Part shown: positions 1-5,441 of the stretch, in pieces | Layout of the letters: the number at the start of each line of letters is the position of its first letter | Numbering within the stretch: position 1 is the stretch's first letter | Source: Clostridiaceae bacterium | GTDB lineage: Bacteria; Bacillota; Clostridia; DSM-8532 | Length of the DNA stretch: 5,960 nt | NCBI GenBank assembly: GCA_012727625.1 | Contig: JAAYGP010000056.1 | Location: forward strand, 1-5,960 | Direction of reading: 5' to 3' | Notes under the pieces: model-generated | Database searches by the model: none | What the model saw: the letters and a program-made list of their open reading frames with translations, nothing else | Told to the model about the DNA's origin: nothing | Translations under genes and position numbers: made by a program

Positions 1-2
1 GT

Positions 3-860
3 ATTTTACGGACAGGCCTTATAGTAAAAAAATACCGAGGGTCAAACTCACTTATATATATAACCGAGCACGCCTTATTGTCAAGGTATATTTTTACAAG
101 TATAAAAAATCAAATAAAAGTGGGACCAAATATTTTTGGTGAGAGAATAACAAGATTTAAAAAGCACGTTGTGTACAGGCTGAATTTTACTAAAATCCTG
201 AATATGGACGAATTTAAGCTTTTTTTAAAATCTATGGGAATTCAGGTGATACAGGATGAGGGAAAAAAAATATACGATGACTATGAAATAAATGAACGAT
301 GCTGTGTGCGTGCTTACATAAGGGGAGGTTTTCTGGCCGTAGGTTCAATAACAAATCCTGAGAAAGCCTACCATCTTGAACTTTCTTTTACTGACAGGAA
401 AATTGCTGAGGAATATATGGGTTTTATGAAGCGGTTTGATCTGAAACCCAGGCACCTGTCAAGGAAAGGGTATGAGATAGTATATATGAAAGAGGGACAG
501 GATATTGTTGACTTCCTGAATGTGATCGGAGCTCACCGCGGGCTGATGGAAATGGAAAACATACGAATTCTGAAAGATATGAGAAATCAGGTGAACAGGA
601 TTGTAAACTGTGAAACTGCAAATCTTGGGAAAATAGTAAATGCTTCGCTGAAGCAGGTTGAATATATAAGGCATCTGGATAAAACGGTGGGTATTGAGAA
701 TCTGCCGCAGGGTTTAAAGGAAATAGCCCGTTTAAGGCTGGAATTTCCGGAAGCAAGCCTTGCTGAACTTGGGAAAATGCTTAATCCTCCATTGGGAAAA
801 TCAGGAGTTAACCATCGGCTCAGAAAACTTGAGAAAATTGCAAAGGATAAAATGTTATAA
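3..860 (+). CDS. whiA: WhiA family DNA-binding protein, 5' end cut by window edge
   Basis: WhiA is a DNA-binding protein that joins a degenerate LAGLIDADG homing-endonuclease fold to a C-terminal helix-turn-helix. It is needed for sporulation in Streptomyces and affects cell division and chromosome segregation in Bacillus. The frame has no stop back to base 3, giving 285 residues here. About 30 N-terminal residues are probably missing, since the family is usually 310-330 long. The leading residues ILRTG and TEHALLSRYIFT fit the WhiA N-terminal domain, so the TTG at 78 is not the start. The LAGLIDADG-type segment is RGGFLAVGSITNPEKAYHLE (about residues 107-126 of the visible part). The C-terminal domain (about 200-282) carries the hallmark PPLGKSGVNHRLRKLEKIA. 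The gene ends 59 bases before spoIIAA with no terminator visible. By known synteny rapZ and yvcK often lie upstream, but they are outside this window. Family assignment is firm; the function in this host is inferred. Confidence 0.95.
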   Translation: MLRTGLIVKKYRGSNSLIYITEHALLSRYIFTSIKNQIKVGPNIFGERITRFKKHVVYRLNFTKILNMDEFKLFLKSMGIQVIQDEGKKIYDDYEINERCCVRAYIRGGFLAVGSITNPEKAYHLELSFTDRKIAEEYMGFMKRFDLKPRHLSRKGYEIVYMKEGQDIVDFLNVIGAHRGLMEMENIRILKDMRNQVNRIVNCETANLGKIVNASLKQVEYIRHLDKTVGIENLPQGLKEIARLRLEFPEASLAELGKMLNPPLGKSGVNHRLRKLEKIAKDKML

Positions 861-865
861 CCAAT

Positions 866-892
866 GCAGGAATATTCCGGGAAATACAGAAT
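866..892 (+). promoter_or_regulatory. Candidate sigma-H promoter of the spoIIA operon
   Basis: The -35 element GCAGGAATA (866-874) matches the Bacillus sigma-H consensus RNAGGAWWW at every position. The -10 element ACAGAAT (886-892) matches RNNGAAT at every position. The spacer is 11 bases, within the 11-12 expected. Transcription would start near 899-901, about 20 bases before the spoIIAA start at 920. In B. subtilis the spoIIA operon is transcribed by sigma-H RNA polymerase with Spo0A, so both position and sequence fit. I saw no clear Spo0A box (TGNCGAA) next to it. The consensus is quoted from memory and no transcription data are available. Confidence 0.72.
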
Positions 893-907
893 AATAATCA
901 TTGAAAC

Positions 908-914
908 GGAGTGA
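908..914 (+). promoter_or_regulatory. Ribosome binding site deciding the spoIIAA start
   Basis: GGAGTGA at 908-914 lies 8 bases (counted from GGAG) before GTG 920. The longer in-frame start GTG 911 would sit inside this Shine-Dalgarno and has no site of its own upstream, so 920 is preferred. Confidence 0.7.
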
Positions 915-919
915 TTATT

Positions 920-1225
920 GTGGTTATAAGCACTAAGCAGGAGAAAAATGTTCTCACTGTTTTTTTAAAAGGGGAATTGGATCATCATTCAGCTTCCAGG
1001 GTTAAGGACGCAATTGACATGGAGATTCTAAAGTCATCCGTCAGGTTGTTGATTCTTGATATGACTGATGTGACATTTATGGACAGCTCAGGTATAGGTC
1101 TTATTGTCGGGAGATATCACCGCATTAAAAGCCTTGGAGGTAAAATGCAGATTGCAAATCCAAATGCCTCTTTGTTAAGAATTTTAAAGATGTCGGGGAT
1201 TGAAAAGCTAATGAAGATAAGCTGA
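920..1225 (+). CDS. spoIIAA: Anti-sigma F factor antagonist SpoIIAA
   Basis: SpoIIAA is a STAS-domain anti-anti-sigma factor. In its unphosphorylated form it binds SpoIIAB and frees SigF in the forespore; SpoIIAB kinase inactivates it by serine phosphorylation and SpoIIE phosphatase restores it. The protein is 101 residues from GTG 920, a little shorter than the 117 of B. subtilis. It has the conserved GELDHHSA segment (18-25) and the phosphorylation motif FMDSSGIGLIVGRY (53-66). By alignment with B. subtilis Ser58, Ser56 is the expected phosphoacceptor. The Shine-Dalgarno GGAGTGA at 908-914 favours GTG 920 over GTG 911. It is the first gene of the spoIIA operon, preceded by a sigma-H-like promoter and followed after 52 bases by spoIIAB. 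Identification rests on close resemblance to known SpoIIAA across the whole length. Confidence 0.96.
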   Translation: MVISTKQEKNVLTVFLKGELDHHSASRVKDAIDMEILKSSVRLLILDMTDVTFMDSSGIGLIVGRYHRIKSLGGKMQIANPNASLLRILKMSGIEKLMKIS

Positions 1226-1277
1226 ACTTGTTATAAATTAACGAAAACACCAAAAAATGTATTGAGAGGTTTTTGAT

Positions 1278-1733
1278 ATGCAGCCTATAAACAAAATGAA
1301 AATCCAATTTGACAGTAAATCCGCGAACGAAGCATTTGCCAGGGTTGTTGTATCGGCATTTGCGTCACAGCTGGACCCGACCCTGGAGGAATTGGCGGAA
1401 CTGAAAACAGCGGTTTCGGAGGCTGTTACAAATTCCATTATTCACGGATATGAACAGATGGAAGGTATCATATATATGGAATGCCGGCTGTTTCCTGAAA
1501 GCATTGAAGTAATAGTCAGGGATGAGGGAGTGGGAATTGAAGACATTGAAAAAGCAAGGACTCCAACATATACCTCCAAACCGGAACTGGAGAGGTCGGG
1601 CATGGGTTTTTCGGTTATGGAGAGCTTTATGGACACCCTGGAGATTCAATCAAAAGTTGGCAAAGGCACTGCAATTATTATGACAAAAAAGTTTTCACAG
1701 CAAAAGGACAGGAGTTTTTCCAGTGAAAGATAA
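1278..1733 (+). CDS. spoIIAB: Anti-sigma F factor / serine kinase SpoIIAB
   Basis: SpoIIAB holds SigF inactive in the predivisional cell and uses ATP to phosphorylate SpoIIAA. It belongs to the GHKL ATPase/kinase fold and acts as a dimer in the cytoplasm. The protein is 151 residues, close to the 146 of B. subtilis. Visible landmarks are FARVVVSAFASQLDPT (20-35), the N box SEAVTNSIIHGY (47-58) with Glu48 as likely catalytic base and Asn52 as magnesium ligand, the G1 box RDEGVGI (81-87), and the G2/lid segment TSKPELERSGMGF (99-111). ATG 1278 is preceded by GAGAGG at 1264-1269, 8 bases upstream. The 3' end overlaps sigF by 11 bases, suggesting coupled translation that would help keep inhibitor and sigma factor in balance. 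The tail SQQKDRSFSSER has no recognisable motif and may be a lineage-specific extension. Confidence 0.97.
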   Translation: MQPINKMKIQFDSKSANEAFARVVVSAFASQLDPTLEELAELKTAVSEAVTNSIIHGYEQMEGIIYMECRLFPESIEVIVRDEGVGIEDIEKARTPTYTSKPELERSGMGFSVMESFMDTLEIQSKVGKGTAIIMTKKFSQQKDRSFSSER

Positions 1734-2475
1734 CATTGTTGAAACCAACGGAATTGATCAAAGAACTTTAATGCTGGTTGAAAAAGCTCAAAAGGGAGAC
1801 ACTGAAGCACAAAATATCCTCGTTCAGGAAAACATCGGCCTGGTCTGGAGCATAGTTAAGCGATTTAAAGGCCGCGACGCGGAAACAGAGGATTTGTTTC
1901 AGGTTGGATGCATTGGACTTGTCAAATCAATAAACAAGTTTGATCCTGGTTTTCAGGTCAGGTTTTCAACCTATGCGGTTCCTATGATTATGGGAGAAAT
2001 AAAGCGCTACCTCAGGGATGATGGTCTTATTAAAGTCAGCAGATCCTTAAAGGAACTTGGTCAAAAAGCCTATATATTAAAAGAGTCCATAGAAAAGGAA
2101 AGCGGACGAAACCCTACGGTCGGTGAACTGGCTGAGAAGCTCGGTGTTGAACCGGAAGAACTTACACAGGCGCTGGAAGCAGGGTATCAGACGGAATCCC
2201 TGTATAAAACAATAGGAGACAATGAACAGAATCCTGTTTATCTGATTGATAGGCTGCAAACAGAGGATGGCGTTAATGAGTCAGGAATTATTGATCGTTT
2301 GTCCCTTAATAAAGCGCTTCAAAAACTTGACAGAAGGTCCAGGGAAATTATTTTTCTCAGATATTTTAAAGAGGAAACACAGCAAATGGTAGCTGAAAAA
2401 ATGGGAATTTCACAAGTACAGGTATCAAGACTGGAAAAGAAAATAATGGATGAATTAAGGAACTGCTTCCTGTAG
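1723..2475 (+). CDS. sigF: RNA polymerase sporulation sigma factor SigF
   Basis: SigF is the first compartment-specific sigma factor of sporulation, active in the forespore once released from SpoIIAB. The protein is 250 residues, close to the 255 of B. subtilis. Region 2 (about 33-103) includes EDLFQVGCIGLVKSINKFDP, FSTYAVPMIMGEIKRYLRDD and, at its end, DGLIKVSRSLKELG. Region 3 spans about 110-180. Region 4 (about 195-246) ends in the helix-turn-helix GISQVQVSRLEKKI, a segment nearly identical in known SigF proteins and useful for telling it from SigG or SigE. GTG 1723 is supported by GGAG at 1711-1714, 8 bases upstream and inside the spoIIAB coding region. The gene order spoIIAA-spoIIAB-sigF is the classic spoIIA operon. 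Release of SigF by SpoIIAA and its restriction to the forespore are established in B. subtilis and inferred here. Confidence 0.97.
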   Translation: MKDNIVETNGIDQRTLMLVEKAQKGDTEAQNILVQENIGLVWSIVKRFKGRDAETEDLFQVGCIGLVKSINKFDPGFQVRFSTYAVPMIMGEIKRYLRDDGLIKVSRSLKELGQKAYILKESIEKESGRNPTVGELAEKLGVEPEELTQALEAGYQTESLYKTIGDNEQNPVYLIDRLQTEDGVNESGIIDRLSLNKALQKLDRRSREIIFLRYFKEETQQMVAEKMGISQVQVSRLEKKIMDELRNCFL

Positions 2476-2514
2476 TATTTCATAGAATATTTATGGATGA
2501 TACGTTTGAATTTT

Positions 2515-2518
2515 GGAG
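2515..2518 (+). promoter_or_regulatory. Ribosome binding site deciding the amidase start
   Basis: GGAG at 2515-2518 lies 7 bases before ATG 2526. The longer in-frame ATG at 2493 has only AT-rich sequence upstream and no Shine-Dalgarno, so 2526 is the likely start. Confidence 0.65.
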
Positions 2519-2525
2519 CGGTTCC

Positions 2526-3020
2526 ATGAAGATTTATCAATATAACAGGGAGGAAGCCGTTGCATACGCCCATAAGTGGGCTTTCGCAAGGAGCCCTGCA
2601 TACTTTGACTTCTCAAAACTTGGCGGGGATTGCACCAATTTCATATCCCAGTGCCTTTACAGCGGCTGTAAAACCATGAACCATACGAAAACGACCGGCT
2701 GGTACTATTACAGCAGTTATAACAGGACTGCTTCCTGGACAGGGGTTATGTATTTATATAATTTTTTGGTGAACAATAAAGGTGCAGGCCCTTTTGCCAG
2801 GGAAGTTCCCATAAATGATATGCAAATCGGGGATATTATCCAGCTTTCCTTTGACGGTGCTGTTTTCCGCCATTCACTCCTTGTTGTGGAGACCGGCAGG
2901 AAACCTTCTTTTAACAGTATAAAAATTGCAACCCATACCTTTGACAGGGATTATTATCCATTAAATAATTATGTTTTTAAAAAATTCCGGTGTCTGCATA
3001 TCGAAGGATACAGAAAATAA
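2526..3020 (+). CDS. Putative cysteine amidase-domain protein (Amidase_6 type)
   Basis: This protein resembles the Amidase_6 putative amidase domain (PF12671), a compact group I take to be NlpC/P60-like with a Cys-His active site. It is 164 residues from ATG 2526. Family marks are YNREEAVAYAHKWAF (6-20), GGDCTNFISQCL (33-44) with candidate nucleophile Cys36, GDIIQL (102-107), RHSLLVV (115-121) with candidate His116, and ATHTFDRDYYPL (135-146). There is no signal peptide or membrane segment, so the product should stay in the cytoplasm of the cell that makes it. That is odd for a presumed peptidoglycan or peptide amidase. The gene starts 50 bases after sigF, same strand, with no convincing terminator, so it may be cotranscribed with the spoIIA operon. 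Its stop lies 4 bases from the stop of the opposing DUF1015 gene. Domain call is fairly secure; substrate and role in sporulation are unknown. Confidence 0.85.
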   Translation: MKIYQYNREEAVAYAHKWAFARSPAYFDFSKLGGDCTNFISQCLYSGCKTMNHTKTTGWYYYSSYNRTASWTGVMYLYNFLVNNKGAGPFAREVPINDMQIGDIIQLSFDGAVFRHSLLVVETGRKPSFNSIKIATHTFDRDYYPLNNYVFKKFRCLHIEGYRK

Positions 3021-3024
3021 AATA

Positions 3025-4371
3025 TCACCGTAACTTTCTGCATTCCATGTAAAAACGTTTCTCATCGGCCTCTCCCATGGAAAAAGTCTTCCGGGGAAGA
3101 GCTCCGTCCAGTATGACTGTTCTGAACAAATCGTTTTTATCCATTGGTGAAAGGAAGAAACCCATGTTTCCGTCCTTTTCACTTAATTCGTTTACTATGT
3201 CTTCCCCATGAACATAATCCAACTCGGCACTTTGGTTTTTCTTAAGATAGAAATCAAGAAAGCTTTGCAGCGTTGCAACATCAAGGGTGAACAAGGGCTT
3301 TTTAGCCCAAAGGTAACCGGATTTACCATTATGAGCAAAAGGAATAATGTGTTTTTCCGGGCTGTTTTCCGGAACTTTCCCGGTATTTTTTACATATTCA
3401 AAGCAGCATTTGACTCCTTTATCCATATGGAATTCAACAAATGAAGATAAAACATCCTTCGCGTCAACATTAAAAAGAAGACGGTGTATAGGCTCAAACT
3501 CCAGGGCAGGATCATGGACATTCACAAGCTCAATAAGGGCATATCTTGCAGGGTGTGTCCGGCATTCCCCAGAAGACAGGTTCTGCTTCAGGCGATCCCA
3601 GCAGGATTTGGCCGTTGCAAGGGAGTGATTCCCATCTCCCACGGCGAAAAGAAGAGGGCGTAAGGATTCATCAACACCATATTTTTCAGTAAAAACCTCT
3701 TTTGACTTAAGCATTGACAAGCCTGTGAAAATATTGTTAAGCAAAGTTTTATCATTAACCTGGTACCCGTCAAGATGGCCGCTGTTCATCATAAGGCTGA
3801 AAGAGTAAAGATGCGGCATTTTATATTTCTCAGAAGACAGGTTTTCAATGATTCCATAATCCCTGTCATCAATAAGGAGCATTATATGAGGAAGTTCAAG
3901 GCATGCGTTTTCCCTGATTTTTATTCTTGGAGGCAGGCGATCCATAATCGTTCCTTCCGTGGCACGTATTAAACTCTGCGAACCTGGCGAGAAATCGTAG
4001 TTTTCCAGGTCTACAGCAAATACAAGCCCCTTACGGGTTTTTCCCTCCGCATTTTTCCGTTCAACATAAATCATGGAATTTTTAATTTCACGGAAGTAAT
4101 TGTTTTCAATATATCTGCACATCGTGTTATTGATTCTTTCAATTCTTTTTTGCTTCTCCTCAGGGTTTTCCCTTTCAAGATATGCCTCAGGAAAAATCAA
4201 ATGGAGGGTTGAAGGTGCATCCTTGACAAAATTTTCCACCTTTTCCCAGTATAAAGGCTCGGATGTGTATTGGTCGCATGCAATAACGGACCATTTTTCA
4301 AGATCAATATCCGGTGCCGGAATTAATACGGAAGAAATATCAATGCCAATTTCTCTGAATTTTTCTGTCAT
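3025..4371 (-). CDS. DUF1015 (COG4198) family protein
   Basis: This is a full-length 448-residue member of the DUF1015 family (PF06245), whose biochemical role I cannot state with certainty. Recognisable blocks are VLIPAPDIDLEKWSVIACDQ (15-34) followed by YTSEP, SLIRATEGTIMDRLPPR (133-149), AVGDGNHSLATAK (243-255), IHRLLF (295-300) and the C-terminal LPRKTFSMGEADEKRFYMEC (425-444). No signal peptide or membrane segment is seen, so it is probably cytoplasmic. Some clostridial homologues were annotated as ParB/Spo0J-related and, from memory, lie beside serine-biosynthesis genes serC and serA. That makes a link to serine metabolism possible, but nothing in this window supports it directly. The start is well defined: GGAGG (minus strand, 4383-4379) lies 7 bases upstream of ATG. 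A candidate promoter lies at 4431-4403. It is convergent with the amidase gene and divergent from the PRC-barrel gene, so it is probably a single-gene transcript. Confidence 0.9.
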   Translation of the reverse strand: MTEKFREIGIDISSVLIPAPDIDLEKWSVIACDQYTSEPLYWEKVENFVKDAPSTLHLIFPEAYLERENPEEKQKRIERINNTMCRYIENNYFREIKNSMIYVERKNAEGKTRKGLVFAVDLENYDFSPGSQSLIRATEGTIMDRLPPRIKIRENACLELPHIMLLIDDRDYGIIENLSSEKYKMPHLYSFSLMMNSGHLDGYQVNDKTLLNNIFTGLSMLKSKEVFTEKYGVDESLRPLLFAVGDGNHSLATAKSCWDRLKQNLSSGECRTHPARYALIELVNVHDPALEFEPIHRLLFNVDAKDVLSSFVEFHMDKGVKCCFEYVKNTGKVPENSPEKHIIPFAHNGKSGYLWAKKPLFTLDVATLQSFLDFYLKKNQSAELDYVHGEDIVNELSEKDGNMGFFLSPMDKNDLFRTVILDGALPRKTFSMGEADEKRFYMECRKLR

Positions 4372-4402
4372 ATGGAGACCTCCAATATTTTACGGTCTTA
4401 AT

Positions 4403-4431
4403 ATAATATTGCTTAGGAAAGTCGCTTACAA
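4403..4431 (-). promoter_or_regulatory. Candidate sigma-A promoter for the DUF1015 gene
   Basis: On the minus strand TTGTAA (4431-4426) and TATTAT (4408-4403) are separated by 17 bases. The -35 box matches TTGACA at 4 of 6 positions and the -10 box matches TATAAT at 5 of 6. The predicted start of transcription, near 4396, leaves a short leader carrying the GGAGG ribosome binding site. AT-rich background makes chance matches common. Confidence 0.5.
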
Positions 4432-4540
4432 CTTTATTCGCATAAAAGCCGAATCCTGCTGCAACCTTGTTAACCACAATATAGCTGTCCCAATTTTAAT
4501 AAACGATTTTTAAATTATACTATTTTACTAAAAAACATTC

Positions 4541-4568
4541 TTGGCTTTAATAGCGCACTTCTTATATA
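4541..4568 (+). promoter_or_regulatory. Weak candidate promoter for the PRC-barrel operon
   Basis: TTGGCT (4541-4546) is followed after 16 bases by TATATA (4563-4568); an 18-base spacing to TATAAA (4565-4570) is an equal alternative. The resulting leader would be about 120 bases long. The match is modest in very AT-rich sequence, and no sporulation-type promoter was clearer. Confidence 0.28.
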
Positions 4569-4684
4569 AATCATATTTTAATTACAACGTCAATTTTAAA
4601 GTAATATGTAAATTTAGTCAAACACAAAAACACGAATTCTTTTAGATGTTTCATGAAATAATAAGCTTACAAGCATTTAATTGC

Positions 4685-4691
4685 AAAGGAG
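4685..4691 (+). promoter_or_regulatory. Ribosome binding site deciding the PRC-barrel gene start
   Basis: AAAGGAG at 4685-4691 lies 5 bases before ATG 4697. The upstream in-frame ATG 4646 has no such site, and the 17 residues it would add do not resemble a PRC-barrel start. Confidence 0.75.
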
Positions 4692-4696
4692 TCTAT

Positions 4697-5245
4697 ATGC
4701 TGTATTGGTCTGAATCTGCCGGTGCGTCTGTATATGTTAAGGAAAGAAAGATCGGGCATATAGAGGATATTATGCTCGAGCCGGATAGAAAGGCAATTAC
4801 GGGATTTCTTCTGGAAAAGAGAAATCAGGATATTAGACCTCGGTATTTTCCTTTTATTCAGATAATTGTTATGAAACGAAATTATGTTTATCTGAAGGGA
4901 ACAGACAGCGTTAAGACGCTAACCAGGGCTGAGAGAAAAAAAGTTGTGATTTCGGAAGATTTTATCAACAATCCGGTAGTTGATGAAAAGGGCGAATTTA
5001 TAGGCAGGGTGGTCGATATCGCATTTGACCCCAGTAATGGTGTTATAAAGGAAATTATTATATCTGAAAGTATTCTTGAGGATCTTTGGTTTGGCAGAAA
5101 AAAAATGCCGGTATTAGGTCATGTTGAATTCTCACGGGAGCTTATAAGTGTTGATAAGGACGCTCGTGAGGAAATAACAGAATTGAATAAAGGGCTTAAA
5201 AAATGGCTTCAAACAAACAAAGTTAAACTGAATGTCAGGAGGTAA
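4697..5245 (+). CDS. Tandem PRC-barrel domain protein
   Basis: PRC barrels are small beta-barrel domains found in photosynthetic reaction centre H subunits, the RNA-maturation protein RimM, and many short bacterial proteins of unknown role. This 182-residue protein appears to carry two copies. The first is about residues 1-72, with the characteristic GASVYVKERKIGHIEDIMLE (9-28). The second is about 84-155, with NNPVVDEKGEFIGRVVDIAF (91-110) and the closing GHVEFSRELISVD (141-153). A charged alpha-helical tail follows (154-182). No signal peptide or membrane span is visible. The last codons contain the AGGAGG ribosome binding site for the next gene, so the two are translated from one transcript, and a permease-like gene follows on the same strand. 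Such placement suggests a membrane-associated adaptor or sensor, which is inference. The exact ligand and function are unknown. Confidence 0.85.
   Translation: MLYWSESAGASVYVKERKIGHIEDIMLEPDRKAITGFLLEKRNQDIRPRYFPFIQIIVMKRNYVYLKGTDSVKTLTRAERKKVVISEDFINNPVVDEKGEFIGRVVDIAFDPSNGVIKEIIISESILEDLWFGRKKMPVLGHVEFSRELISVDKDAREEITELNKGLKKWLQTNKVKLNVRR
5237..5242 (+). promoter_or_regulatory. Ribosome binding site inside the PRC-barrel 3' end
   Basis: AGGAGG at 5237-5242 forms the last two sense codons (Arg-Arg) of the PRC-barrel gene and lies 7 bases before ATG 5250. It shows that the small protein starts at 5250, not at the in-frame ATG 5232, and that the two genes are coupled. Confidence 0.8.
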
Positions 5246-5249
5246 TATT

Positions 5250-5426
5250 ATGAGAAGCAGATTTGCAAGTGGTATGGTATTAGGAGGAATTGTAGGTGCC
5301 ACAATGTCGATGATTATTAATAAGGATATTGATATGGACAGGGCCAGAAAGCGCATGATGCGAATAGGCCGAAATATGTATAAAAGGACAAGGCGCATGA
5401 TATCCGATATAGCAAACATATTTTAA
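5250..5426 (+). CDS. Small basic membrane-type protein, YtxH-like in layout
   Basis: This is a 58-residue protein with a clear ribosome binding site (AGGAGG, 7 bases upstream). Residues 6-24 (ASGMVLGGIVGATMSMIIN) form a glycine-rich hydrophobic stretch that could be one short membrane helix. Residues 28-52 are rich in arginine and methionine (DMDRARKRMMRIGRNMYKRT and on) and could make a positively charged amphipathic helix. This layout recalls YtxH-type small proteins, though I cannot assign the family with certainty. It starts 4 bases after the PRC-barrel stop, so it is almost certainly in the same operon. The charge distribution suggests a cytoplasmic, membrane-near C-terminal part. Function is unknown; a partner role for the neighbouring PRC-barrel or permease protein is speculation. 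Confidence 0.8.
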   Translation: MRSRFASGMVLGGIVGATMSMIINKDIDMDRARKRMMRIGRNMYKRTRRMISDIANIF

Positions 5427-5441
5427 TCTTCCTTTTTGGAT

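Larger units (their letters stand above)
4372..4696. other. AT-rich divergent intergenic region
   Basis: This stretch separates the DUF1015 gene (leftward) from the PRC-barrel gene (rightward). It is strongly AT-rich and holds no credible gene; the short open frames crossing it lack ribosome binding sites and family resemblance. It contains a candidate leftward promoter (4403-4431), a weaker candidate rightward promoter (4541-4568), and a 10-base palindrome TTTCATGAAA at 4649-4658 that could be an operator or chance. The 17 codons from ATG 4646 in frame with the PRC gene are not counted as coding because a strong ribosome binding site marks the start at 4697. No structured RNA was recognised. 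Confidence 0.6.

Noticed and set aside
51..64. TATATATATAA run as a promoter or repeat
   Set aside because: It falls within the open whiA reading frame and encodes ordinary family residues; no -35 partner or transcript context supports it.
2458..2471. AGGAA-CTGC-TTCCT inverted repeat at the end of sigF as a terminator
   Set aside because: The stem is only 5 pairs, sits within the last codons and is not followed by a T run.
2481..2490. CATAGAAT before the amidase gene as a sigma-E -10 element
   Set aside because: It resembles CATAnnnT but no acceptable -35 element lies at the right distance upstream.
2493..2525. Eleven-residue N-terminal extension of the amidase
   Set aside because: ATG 2493 has no ribosome binding site; GGAG at 2515-2518 points to ATG 2526, where similarity to the family begins.
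3081..3100. Minus-strand hairpin (TCTTCC/GGAAGA) followed by CTTTTT, resembling an intrinsic terminator
   Set aside because: It lies inside the DUF1015 coding region, at codons for the family-typical LPRKTFS motif, and its loop would be only 2-4 bases. The T run is explained by the Thr-Phe-Ser codons.
3153..3180. Plus-strand hairpin plus TTTT downstream of the amidase gene
   Set aside because: The stem is interrupted and the T run short; it is coding sequence of the opposing gene. Mentioned under the convergent-gene finding but not listed as a terminator.
4100..4513. Plus-strand open frame of 137 residues opposite the DUF1015 start
   Set aside because: It is antisense to a well-supported gene, has no ribosome binding site and no recognisable family resemblance.
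4646..4696. Seventeen-residue N-terminal extension of the PRC-barrel protein
   Set aside because: No ribosome binding site precedes ATG 4646, whereas AAAGGAG is ideally placed for ATG 4697.
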